A stretch of DNA of 64,000 bases from Thermoanaerobaculia bacterium (GTDB taxonomy: Bacteria > Acidobacteriota > Thermoanaerobaculia > Gp7-AA8), in assembly GCA_017883235.1 (NCBI GenBank), contig JADGNY010000010.1, positions 20,196 through 84,195 on the forward strand. Direction: 5' to 3'. Shown here in pieces: positions 51,561-59,021 of this stretch. Made by a program: the position numbers and the translations under genes. How positions within the stretch are numbered: position 1 is the first letter of the stretch; each line of letters opens with the position of its first letter. The notes under the pieces were generated by a model. The model saw only the letters and a program-made list of their open reading frames with translations. It did not search any database and was not told where the DNA came from.

Positions 51561-52763
51561 TCAGTCATTCCTGATTGCGTACGTCTCAAAACCGTTTGGC
51601 CAACACTCGAAGGACACTGCCGGAGAGAAGAGAGTCCGAAGCCTTTCGATCTGTTCTGCCGATGGATTCTTGTCGATCACAGTCACTCGACGGAAGGAAG
51701 CTTGCCTCTGACCAACGGTCCTTTCTATCAGGTCCGTCTGATCTGTGTCGGTTGGAGGTGCACTCCAACCTACGACGAACAGATCATCAGCTTCGAGAAG
51801 CGCCGTGATCTCCTGATCGAGAACCGCAGGTAGCGGCGTCTTTTTCGTCGGTGGTGAAATGTAGACACCAAGGCTTGGCCACGGGAATGAGTTGGCCCTT
51901 TCCACGAGGCGCACCTCAACTTCGGGCAGGTACCCAACGCGCTCGTCTCCAGTTAACGAAAGATGGGTTGGCTCACCCTCGAACTTGTAGTTGCCATCGA
52001 AAGGACATAGCCAGTTCAGAGACCCGTGAGGTTTTAGGACTTTCACGCCGCCCTCCCCGTGCACGCAAGTTTTCCGAGGCGTCAGCGTTCCAACCGCACT
52101 ACCACCGTCGGCTTCATCGGTGAAAGCGTCCATGTGACTACTTGTCTCTTCAATCTCAACGAATTCGTCAAAGAGAGTGCCGTACCCGTTGCGTGCGGAC
52201 CACCGACCAGCGCTGGTCTCCTCGACGATGTGTTCAAGCATCAGGTCATAGTTGAAGCTGATGAAGGTCGCCGCATCGCGTGAGCGAAACTGTCGATCGA
52301 GGAAGTCCCGCAGTGGTTTCGTGACGAAGTTCCAGCCGACAAGATAGAAGAGCCGATTGATTGCAAAACTGAATCTCAGCGGCAATGTCTCGATCAGCAC
52401 CTTCTTCTGAAAGGGCTGGCTTTGGTAGTTCACGTCCCTCGACATTTCATCTGCGCGAATCAGTAAGGCCTCGATGTTCTCCTGAGGGCGCGCTCTGACG
52501 ATTTGAAGAAACTCGTGGCGCGCTGCTTCGCTTGCCTTCTTCGGAGGGGTGATGCTGTCAGCCAGCTGGATCGAATGGCCGGTCGAGTGCTCAAACACAC
52601 CCGAGGCTTCGAGCTGAGTCAGGGTAGTCAGCAACACGTCATCCGAGTACGCGTAGTGCGCAGCAACAGGGACGAAATCGCACATCAACGGGATTGGGAA
52701 CCCGTCTTGCTGAAGGGATTTCGGGAGTCCTGCTCCGACGAAGTAAACCGCTCTACCGCTCAT
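51561..52763 (-). CDS. SIR2-like domain protein (defence-type)
   Basis: 400 aa from the ATG at 52761-52763; a longer frame upstream lacks family features. The NAD-binding opening is RAVYFVGAGLPKSL. The SIR2_2-type Asn-Tyr-Asp motif is in TFISFNYDLMLEHIVEE. The catalytic-type histidine is in VLKPHGSLNWLCPF, and DLFVVGWSAPPTDTDQ forms the last Rossmann strand. Bacterial SIR2-like proteins of this size often deplete NAD on phage infection (ThsA- and DSR-like systems). No TIR or effector-sensing domain is attached. The convergent 274-aa protein is a possible partner. Confidence 0.75.
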   Translation of the reverse strand: MSGRAVYFVGAGLPKSLQQDGFPIPLMCDFVPVAAHYAYSDDVLLTTLTQLEASGVFEHSTGHSIQLADSITPPKKASEAARHEFLQIVRARPQENIEALLIRADEMSRDVNYQSQPFQKKVLIETLPLRFSFAINRLFYLVGWNFVTKPLRDFLDRQFRSRDAATFISFNYDLMLEHIVEETSAGRWSARNGYGTLFDEFVEIEETSSHMDAFTDEADGGSAVGTLTPRKTCVHGEGGVKVLKPHGSLNWLCPFDGNYKFEGEPTHLSLTGDERVGYLPEVEVRLVERANSFPWPSLGVYISPPTKKTPLPAVLDQEITALLEADDLFVVGWSAPPTDTDQTDLIERTVGQRQASFRRVTVIDKNPSAEQIERLRTLFSPAVSFECWPNGFETYAIRND

Positions 52764-53650
52764 CGTGTGACTCGCTTCTCTGCAAGAATAGGCCACATCG
52801 ACAGCTTGGCAAACAGAGGCGAATCGCCGGGCGAGAAGAACGCCAACGAGCGAAGAGCACCCTTGTTCTTGCAGCAAACGACAATCTTGCTCCGTTGAAC
52901 CCGTGAACGTTGATCTTCCGCCGTCGAAGGAGAAAATCAAAATCCGAAAACCGGCGTGAGTTCAGAGAGAACGCGGAAAGAGGTGAAACCTACCGCCTAT
53001 TTCAGGTAAGAAAGGACCCCTCTGTCTTGGCGAGTCCTGCGAGTCTATCAACGATCCGAAAACTGAATACTGAGCCGCTGAGCGGCCATCTCGATCCCAG
53101 CCCACGATCCCCGCCGTTCCTAAAGATCGCGCCTCCACGGACCTCCTGAGCGTCTCCCAGTCATTCTTTGGTGGAGAGAGAGATGAGCAAGAGGTTCTTG
53201 GTTTTCATCGGCTAACGTCATCGGGCTTCCTTCTCGCTTCCATCGTTTTCTCATCGGCATTGGTGATCTCATCGGCTTCCGTCGTTCTTTTTGTGTCTCT
53301 GATCATCACGGCGGCTGAGAACCTTGCAGAGTGCCGAAGGCACAGAAAGGCCCTAGGAACTCTGCAAAAGTCGTTGAGGCTCTTCACGTATGGCCTTCGA
53401 CCCCTCCTGATCCTCTGCACGGTCAGGAGTCAGCGGCTACTTGGGGAGCGTGCAGAATCTCCCGTACACGAGGCTTCCCGCCTTGCAGCGCCTCTGGTCC
53501 TTTGTGTACGCCCCGAGTAGGACCGCCGTTGTCTTCTTCTCAGTCCCCGCGTCTTTCGATCCCGCGACTGAGACGGCTACTTCTCCCGGTCTATCGTCGA
53601 TCGCAGCAAGTTCCTACAACGGACCTTGGCCCACGTCGTGTGCGGCGTTC
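52764..53650. other. Gene-poor stretch inside the element
   Basis: About 890 bp with only short, mutually incompatible frames. A frame at 53260-53520 (+) begins with a hydrophobic stretch (VISSASVVLFVSLIITAAEN) and could be a small membrane protein, but it has no ribosome-binding site. I see no RNA gene or repeat. Confidence 0.4.
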
Positions 53651-53926
53651 CTACTTGTCGCCGCGAAGCCGTGCGGGGTTCTTGCGAGGGAGTCGCTTCA
53701 GATCGGAGTCCTCGAAGCCGTCCCACAGTTCACGTGGATGAACACGAAGAGCGCGGGCGATGTAGATGAGGTTCATCGCCGAAGGGTTGCGGTGGCCGCG
53801 CTCGACCATGCCCACGTAGTTGGCGTGCGTTTCGGAGGCTTCGGCCAAATCCTCTTGGGTCATCCCGCGCTCCTTCCGGAGCTGGCGGATCGTCGATCCC
53901 AAAACGAGTAACGGGTGCGTGCTCAT
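53651..53926 (-). CDS. XRE-family repressor
   Basis: 91 aa from the ATG at 53924-53926. The Cro/C1-type helix-turn-helix is at residues 8-62: LGSTIRQLRKERGMTQEDLA, THANYVGMVERGHRNPS and LIYIARALRV. A short basic tail follows. It is divergent from the membrane-anchored protein gene at 54012, and two direct repeats lie between them, so autoregulation and control of the neighbour are likely. Confidence 0.88.
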   Translation of the reverse strand: MSTHPLLVLGSTIRQLRKERGMTQEDLAEASETHANYVGMVERGHRNPSAMNLIYIARALRVHPRELWDGFEDSDLKRLPRKNPARLRGDK

Positions 53927-53952
53927 GGGTGTGGAGGCTTCGGCCTGAATCC

Positions 53953-54004
53953 ACACAATGAGTTAGGTCAATCGAGTATCTTTCTGAAGACACAATGAGT
54001 GAGG
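53953..54004. promoter_or_regulatory. Direct repeats, candidate operators
   Basis: ACACAATGAGTTAGG (53953-53967) and ACACAATGAGTGAGG (53990-54004) are 15-bp direct repeats with one mismatch, 37 bp apart, in the 85-bp gap between divergent genes. They are plausible binding sites for the adjacent XRE protein. Confidence 0.5.
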
Positions 54005-54011
54005 TTCGCTC

Positions 54012-54647
54012 GTGGCGAAGGAGAGACCGATGACGATCCCCGAAGCATCGCCGATCGAGCAGCACCGGCCGACACGCCCGATGAGCGGAGGGAGGAAAGC
54101 TCTTCTCATCCTCGCTGCCGGATGCGGCGGCGCGCTGATGCTGGTGCTGACCACGTGCGGCGTCGGCGTGGGGATCGGGATTTTCCAAGCGATGCTCCCG
54201 CCGCAGGTCGAAGTAACGTACCGGGGCGGCAACAGCGAGTTCATGCAACTCGTCGCGAAGAACACATCCGGTAGGCCCCTGACCGATGTCGTGGTGCATG
54301 CGACGTGGCACATCGGCTCGGGGAAAACCGTCGCCTCCGCGAAGGCGATCCTTCGTGGAACCATCGCATCCGGTGAGGAGAGATCGTTCGATCTGCGCCC
54401 CGTGATCGATGAATCGAAGTTGAACGAAACCACTTCGGTCCGGCAGCTCTACACGCCCGAGCAGTGGGACTCGATGAGCCGGAGCGAGCGTGAAACGGCA
54501 ATCCTGCGGATAGCGAAAGTGAATCGTGCAGTCGAGCAGGCCAACAACGTCAACCTCGATGAGGCGTTCTCGAAACCACCCAGAATCAAGGTCAACGGAA
54601 CGTCGGGCGAGGAGGTCCGCTCGAAACTGATCGACCGCTCGAAGTAG
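54012..54647 (+). CDS. Single-pass membrane-anchored protein, unknown
   Basis: 211 aa, GTG at 54012 (or ATG at 54030). Residues 28-62 form a membrane anchor (ALLILAAGCGGALMLVLTTC followed by GVGVGIGIF). The external part resembles a beta-sandwich (QVEVTYRGGNSEFMQLVAKN, TDVVVHATWHIGSG), comparable to FxLD-type or NEAT-like folds by shape only. YTPEQWDSMSRSERETAI follows. It is divergent from an XRE repressor that probably regulates it. No known family recognised. Confidence 0.65.
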   Translation: MAKERPMTIPEASPIEQHRPTRPMSGGRKALLILAAGCGGALMLVLTTCGVGVGIGIFQAMLPPQVEVTYRGGNSEFMQLVAKNTSGRPLTDVVVHATWHIGSGKTVASAKAILRGTIASGEERSFDLRPVIDESKLNETTSVRQLYTPEQWDSMSRSERETAILRIAKVNRAVEQANNVNLDEAFSKPPRIKVNGTSGEEVRSKLIDRSK

Positions 54648-54649
54648 TA

Positions 54650-55021
54650 GTGCGTGGCCGAGATCAAGCCGTAGCGGGCCTTCTTTTAGCTGCTGTGGAT
54701 ATCCTCGACCCGACTTCACGGGCGGAACTTCGGAGGCGTGCATCTGACTTCCATGGTTCGAGTAGTCCGGGCCGCCTATCCCTTGATGGTCTAACCCGTC
54801 TTGGGCTAGAATCTGTTCACGTGAACGGCTGTGATGATCTGACGATCGACCTGCTTGCCCCGTGCGGTGAGGAGAGCTGCACTCACAGGGATGTCCCTTC
54901 ATCGGAGTTCTTGGCAGGCTTCCCACAGAATCTGCCCGAGTTGGGGAAGCAGACGCTGTTCCGCGTGAATGGTTCGCCGCTGCCGGGCTTCCTGCTCCGT
55001 CGCTGCGGAAACGAAAACTGA
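54650..55021 (+). CDS. Doubtful small ORF
   Basis: 123 codons from GTG 54650, directly after the membrane-anchored protein gene. The sequence (LLLAAVDILDPTSRAELRRR, LTIDLLAPCGEES) has fair composition but no recognised domain and no ribosome-binding site. A 38-codon frame follows at 55024-55140. The region 54650-55120 may instead be untranslated. Confidence 0.25.
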   Translation: MRGRDQAVAGLLLAAVDILDPTSRAELRRRASDFHGSSSPGRLSLDGLTRLGLESVHVNGCDDLTIDLLAPCGEESCTHRDVPSSEFLAGFPQNLPELGKQTLFRVNGSPLPGFLLRRCGNEN

Positions 55022-55092
55022 CCATGACATCCCACCAAGATGCGCCGCTCGTCGAGGCGATCGAGCAGGCGGTAAGAACGGCGTCACGGGTG

Positions 55093-55116
55093 AGCCCGGC
55101 CGCGTGCCGGGCTTCG
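55093..55116. terminator. Hairpin terminator between convergent genes
   Basis: AGCCCGGC-CGCGT-GCCGGGCTT forms a strong 7-8 bp GC stem with a short T-rich side, lying just before the end of the leftward XRE gene (55121). It could terminate transcription from either side. Confidence 0.55.
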
Positions 55117-55120
55117 TCGC

Positions 55121-55423
55121 TTAATGACTTGCCTTCCTGATCGCCCGGCGCAGCTTGTCGATCAGCTCGTGCGGATCGAGTTCGAGCGCGTCACAGATCG
55201 CCAGCAGCTCGGCCACGTCGATCCGTCGATTACCCGTCTCGATCTTCGCGACGTACGACTGTGGCTTGTCGAGGCGGTTGGATAGCTCGATCTGACCGAC
55301 GCCCGTCTTCTTCCGTTCCGCCACAAGGACCGTGACCACAGCCACGTACTCGGCAGAGAGCCGAGCTGACTGCCGGTGTGAGGAGTGCTTTTTCGTCTTC
55401 GTCGCCAAGTTCACATAACCCAA
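55121..55423 (-). CDS. XRE-family transcriptional regulator
   Basis: 100 aa. After a basic N-terminus the helix-turn-helix spans residues 28-85: VLVAERKKTGVGQIELSNRL, QSYVAKIETGNRRID and ELLAICDALELDP. It is divergent from the serine recombinase gene; the 89-bp gap holds a TAACCCA...TGGGCTA inverted repeat around an AT-rich TATACTGTAAT stretch that may be a promoter/operator. It probably represses the recombinase and itself. Confidence 0.88.
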   Translation of the reverse strand: MGYVNLATKTKKHSSHRQSARLSAEYVAVVTVLVAERKKTGVGQIELSNRLDKPQSYVAKIETGNRRIDVAELLAICDALELDPHELIDKLRRAIRKASH

Positions 55424-55512
55424 TTTAGGCTATACTGTAATGGGCTAACCGAGGAGCTAGGGCAAGGGTACACCACCCGTCCAATCAGCCCAAGGTTCCC
55501 TCACCTGAACAG

Positions 55513-56217
55513 ATGGCGAAAAAAGCACTCGGTTACGGCAGGGTCTCGACGGTCAAACAGGTCGTCGATGGCGTCTCGCTCGAAGCGCAGCGCATGGAGA
55601 TCACCTCCTTCGCCATCGCCTCGGGGTACGACTTGCTCGACGTACTGTGCGACGACGGGATCAGCGGCTCGAAGAACGAAGACGACCGGCCGGGCCTTGC
55701 TGAGCTACTGACGGCCGTCCGTGCCGGTCAGGTCTCCGTCGTCATCGTCTGCAAGCGTGATCGCCTCGCACGTGATCAAGCGCTCGCCGGTCACATCGAG
55801 ACGGTGATCCGCCGTGCCGGTGCGGAGCTGATCTGCATCGACGAAGCGGGCCTCAGTCCGATCACCAAGGCCGTGCTCACAATGGTTGCTGAGGTCGAAC
55901 GCTTGCTTGCTGCGCAACGCACCCGGTTCGCAATGCGGGCGCTCAAGGCCAAAGGGAAGACATTCGGGACGGTGCCCTTCGGCTACCGTCGCAATGCTGA
56001 TGGTGGCCTCGATCCGCAGCCCGGCGAGATCGAGAGCGTTCACGAGATCGTGGCCATGCGTCATCGCGGCACCAAGCTCGCCGACATCGCCTCCTACCTC
56101 ACCACCTCGAACGTGCAGACGCGACGCGGTGGCCGGTGGTCCGCTGAGCAGGTCCGCTCGATATGCGAACGGGCCAAGACGCACGGCCTGCCGAAACTCG
56201 CCGCGACGGCCGCGTAG
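55513..56217 (+). CDS. Serine recombinase (resolvase/invertase family)
   Basis: 234 aa. Catalytic serine in LGYGRVSTVKQ (about residue 12), DDGISGSKNEDDRPGLAELL, and the arginine-rich active-site motif VCKRDRLARDQALAG. After the helix E region (TRFAMRALKAKGKTFGTVPF) it has a short C-terminal part ending in an HTH-like segment (LADIASYLTTSNVQTRRGG, WSAEQVRSI) of the recombinase type. It may invert or resolve DNA within the element or act as an alternative mobility enzyme; no paired recombination sites were found by eye. Confidence 0.88.
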   Translation: MAKKALGYGRVSTVKQVVDGVSLEAQRMEITSFAIASGYDLLDVLCDDGISGSKNEDDRPGLAELLTAVRAGQVSVVIVCKRDRLARDQALAGHIETVIRRAGAELICIDEAGLSPITKAVLTMVAEVERLLAAQRTRFAMRALKAKGKTFGTVPFGYRRNADGGLDPQPGEIESVHEIVAMRHRGTKLADIASYLTTSNVQTRRGGRWSAEQVRSICERAKTHGLPKLAATAA

Positions 56218-56295
56218 CTACCCATTTCATCCGTTCGGCTCATCCTCATCTTCGGCCAAGTCCTTGCCGCACGTGAGCCGTCGAGATGAGAGTGG

Positions 56296-56991
56296 CTACT
56301 TCTTCGTCAGATGCGGGATGTAGAAAACTTGGACGATGGGATGAGAGAGATTCTTGCACGCAATCCCACTCGTAATCTCGAACAGCTCATCGGGAAAGCC
56401 GAGGAACTTCTTCAGGAGTGCGTAGGCGATGCAAACGCTGCGGGCCGCGTCGGCCTTCAACTCATCGAGAGGTCCCGCGTGGAGATACTTGCTGCGCGTG
56501 TACCAGAGACTGCGCAGATCGCCCGTGAACGAGTCTTCTTGCAGATACTCCCACGCTACAAGCGCGTCGATGTTCTTTTTCCAGTTGTCGATTGGCCCCT
56601 TTTCTTTGAGGTCGGGAAACGTGTCGGGGTGAAACCGATGCAGGCCGATGCGCACAGCATTGATCAGTCGCTCGATCATGACGCACGCGGCAGACAGCGC
56701 GGAGAAGTGCAGACCTAGTACGTATGCGCGCTCGATGTCGTCGATGATCGGCTGAAAGTCTGGAGCGACGCAGAATTCCGGCGGCTCGATCTCCAAATAG
56801 CGCTCGCTCATGCTGTCGGTGACGAGGACATCTGGAATCATCGAATCGGAGATCGCGACTGTGCCATCTGATGGTGCGAGAAAGAACTTCACTGCCTTGC
56901 GGGCTTCGGATGCACGGAACGCAGGATCGGTGATGTGTCGAATGCTGTTCCGGCCGATGTTGAGGTTGACCGTGAAGTACGTCTCGGGCAT
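56296..56991 (-). CDS. HEPN-like helical protein
   Basis: 231 aa. The middle is alpha-helical (YVLGLHFSALSAACVMIERL, INAVRIGLHRF) and is followed by LRSLWYTRSKYLHAG, which contains an R-x4-H motif as in HEPN ribonucleases and the DUF4145-type families. LKADAARSVCIAYALLKKFL forms the last helix. HEPN proteins in mobile elements are often toxins or defence RNases. No nucleotidyltransferase partner is visible beside it; the upstream neighbour is a 126-aa protein of unknown function. Confidence 0.55.
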   Translation of the reverse strand: MPETYFTVNLNIGRNSIRHITDPAFRASEARKAVKFFLAPSDGTVAISDSMIPDVLVTDSMSERYLEIEPPEFCVAPDFQPIIDDIERAYVLGLHFSALSAACVMIERLINAVRIGLHRFHPDTFPDLKEKGPIDNWKKNIDALVAWEYLQEDSFTGDLRSLWYTRSKYLHAGPLDELKADAARSVCIAYALLKKFLGFPDELFEITSGIACKNLSHPIVQVFYIPHLTKK

Positions 56992-57009
56992 CGAGGCGAG
57001 TACCTATCC

Positions 57010-57390
57010 CTAGCTGGGATGGCTGATGATCGACGTGACGCGGAGAAAGGCACCCTCGAACGTTTTCAGCCGTGAATCCCGATCCGGCAACGCAGCGAGG
57101 TCCTTCCCCTTCAGCGTCTCCTGCCGTTGCTGACCGTGTGACGTGAATGCGGTTATCAAAACGGTGTCGCGGCCATCCATGTTTGTCGGATGCTGAATGT
57201 CGAATCGAACGCCTACATTCGCGTGGCTGCCGTGCGTCGGCTCAAGGTCGGTTTCTAGGATGGGTTCGCCGGGTGCACCGTAGCCATGAGTATTCTCCGT
57301 CCACCCCGGATGCGCTTTCAGAAAAGCGCCAATGACGGCACGGTAGTCGAAGCTCAGGTGATGGAGGGCTTGGAAAACGTCGTCGCTCAT
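57010..57390 (-). CDS. Unknown small protein
   Basis: 126 aa. FQALHHLSFDYRAVIGAFLK at the N-terminus is helical and the rest is beta-like (HANVGVRFDIQHPTNMDGRD, TVLITAFTSHGQQ). It lies 18 bp upstream of the HEPN-like gene on the same strand, so the two are probably co-transcribed. I do not recognise the family; it could be a partner or immunity protein for the HEPN-like product, by linkage only. Confidence 0.55.
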   Translation of the reverse strand: MSDDVFQALHHLSFDYRAVIGAFLKAHPGWTENTHGYGAPGEPILETDLEPTHGSHANVGVRFDIQHPTNMDGRDTVLITAFTSHGQQRQETLKGKDLAALPDRDSRLKTFEGAFLRVTSIISHPS

Positions 57391-57556
57391 CGTTCACTGC
57401 ACTCTGCATGACGGAGTCGATCTGCCGACCACCAGCATTTGATCGAGACGACGATGCGCTGATCATCCTCCCTCATCCGCCTGATCGATTCAAGCGTCAT
57501 CCGGGGCTTTCTGCTTGGCAACCGCACAGTTCATGGGCTACTGCTGGCAATGCTTG

Positions 57557-57796
57557 CTAGCGCATGCGAGGCTCTACGTCTTCGAGCATGTCGCGAAGCG
57601 GGACGCGGAGTGCCCGCGACAGGCCGACGAGAGCCAGCAGGCTCGGATTGCGAACACCACGTTCGATGTCGCTGATGTAGTTGCGCGACAGGTCGGCTGC
57701 GTCGGCGAGGGAGTCCTGACTGAGTCCGCGCTGCTTCCGAAGACTGCGGATGGATCGGCCGAATGCCTTCAATAGCTTGGCTGCCGAGGCTTGCAC
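57557..57796 (-). CDS. XRE-family repressor
   Basis: 79 aa, GTG at 57794-57796. An almost minimal Cro/C1 helix-turn-helix: AFGRSIRSLRKQRGLSQDSL, LSRNYISDIERGVRNPSL and LSRALRVPLRDML. It is divergent from the HTH protein gene at 57827, only 30 bp away, with an inverted repeat in the gap. It is similar in layout to the XRE gene at 53651. Confidence 0.88.
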   Translation of the reverse strand: MQASAAKLLKAFGRSIRSLRKQRGLSQDSLADAADLSRNYISDIERGVRNPSLLALVGLSRALRVPLRDMLEDVEPRMR

Positions 57797-57815
57797 TACC
57801 GTGGAGTTTCACACT

Positions 57816-57841
57816 ATCGTTGGCACATGCATATCAACGAT
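57816..57841. promoter_or_regulatory. Inverted repeat, candidate operator
   Basis: ATCGTTG (57816-57822) and CAACGAT (57835-57841) form a 7-bp perfect inverted repeat with a 12-nt spacer between two divergent genes. It overlaps the putative start of the rightward gene and suits autoregulation by the XRE protein. Confidence 0.45.
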
Positions 57842-58357
57842 GGTAGACAAAATGAGCGCCGCAGCAAGCCCCGAAGCGGACTAGAGACATGTCTTCGATC
57901 GAATGAACGGGAAGCGATCCGAACAGTCTTTCTCCGCAGAGTGGAGTCGTGCGGTCTTCGCGATGCGTCAGATCTCATGGGCATTCCAGCAAGCCGGTTG
58001 AAACGGGAGGTGCAGCGCGGTCACTCGGATGCATACAAGTCGCGTGGTGCGTGGTGCTTTACGTGGAGGCAACTCGCATGCATCGCGTTGCGTCGGTGGA
58101 CCCTTGCCGAAATTCACGACGCGCTTGGCGACGATGCGGCAACTGTGCTGCCGCCGCTGCTGATGCTGCGCAGCCTAACGGTTCGGCTTCCCGAGTACCT
58201 TGTTCGTGCTCTGGAGACGATCGCCGCCGAGGATGGAACGACAGTCGAAGGCTGTCTCGAAGGGGAACTTATGGACTTCGCTGGAACGATAGCATCACGA
58301 ATAGAGACGGCCATTCCCGGCTTCCGGCGTGCGTACCTCTTCCCCGGCATGGAGTAA
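57827..58357 (+). CDS. HTH-containing protein, paralogue of the right-edge gene
   Basis: 176 aa from the ATG at 57827 (no clear ribosome-binding site). Residues about 43-75 look like a helix-turn-helix or MerR-type reader (GLRDASDLMGIPASRLKREV, then GAWCFTWRQLACIALRRW). The C-terminal 85 residues (IHDALGDDAATVLPPLLML, LTVRLPEYLVRALETIAAED) align with the gene at 63688-64000 residue for residue in outline. The RLPEYLVRALE segment resembles a ribbon-helix-helix strand-helix. A DNA-binding regulator is likely. Confidence 0.68.
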   Translation: MHINDGRQNERRSKPRSGLETCLRSNEREAIRTVFLRRVESCGLRDASDLMGIPASRLKREVQRGHSDAYKSRGAWCFTWRQLACIALRRWTLAEIHDALGDDAATVLPPLLMLRSLTVRLPEYLVRALETIAAEDGTTVEGCLEGELMDFAGTIASRIETAIPGFRRAYLFPGME

Positions 58358-58436
58358 GTCAACTGGCCCGGCCCACAGAGTCGGCGTGACCCGCGAACCA
58401 TGAAGAGGCTTCGGACCGCGCTCGATAGAAGTGTTG

Positions 58437-59021
58437 ATGGTCTCAAGTAACCAAGAACGCGACATGTTCGAGAGGCTCTGGTCGCCTCACAGCAGCAGAA
58501 AACAGACGCTCGGCCTTGGCCCAGACGAGTTGTCTACTTTCTTACGAACGCTCCTCGGAGAGATGACACCGGCTTCGACGATCGTGATCGAGCACATAAG
58601 TGAAAGCGACGGCGAAGATACTCTAAGCAAATGGGCCGTTCTCTCACCCGCAACGTTGCGCGTACTCGACGCCGCACTTCGACGAGCTGATGGCTCCGAT
58701 CGAATCATCGAGAATTACATTCAAGCACCCGCTGTCGCCCGCATGCTCGGAATCAAGACCGGCACGTTAGCGAAATGGCGGAACCAAGGCCGAGGCCCGA
58801 AACGATGGATTCGAACCAGCAAAACCAGTGTCAGTTACCCGCTCTCAGAAGTGAATGAGTTCCTGCGAACGTGGAAAGGAGGAACGACCCATGCCTATGA
58901 AGACCAAAGACTTCGTCGAGGTACAACCCGGCCTGAAGTGGAACAAGCGGAAGAAGATGGCGATCTTCGACGCTTCACCACCGGGCCGGAGGAAGCGGCT
59001 TCGCCGGAAGCAGTCGTTTGA
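58437..59021 (+). CDS. Possible excisionase / MerR-type HTH protein
   Basis: 194 aa (ATG 58437). Residues 90-150 are a MerR/Xis-like winged helix: YIQAPAVARMLGIKTGTLAK, WRNQGRGPKRW and VSYPLSEVNEFLRTW. The gene's last 131 bp overlap the integrase start in another frame, so the C-terminal tail may be partly fortuitous. Position directly before a tyrosine integrase is where recombination directionality factors are usually found. The N-terminal 85 residues are unfamiliar. Confidence 0.68.
   Translation: MVSSNQERDMFERLWSPHSSRKQTLGLGPDELSTFLRTLLGEMTPASTIVIEHISESDGEDTLSKWAVLSPATLRVLDAALRRADGSDRIIENYIQAPAVARMLGIKTGTLAKWRNQGRGPKRWIRTSKTSVSYPLSEVNEFLRTWKGGTTHAYEDQRLRRGTTRPEVEQAEEDGDLRRFTTGPEEAASPEAVV

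Noticed and set aside
53730..55025. 431-codon minus-strand open frame
   Set aside because: It overlaps the XRE gene, the divergent membrane-protein gene and their operator region, with no domain pattern.
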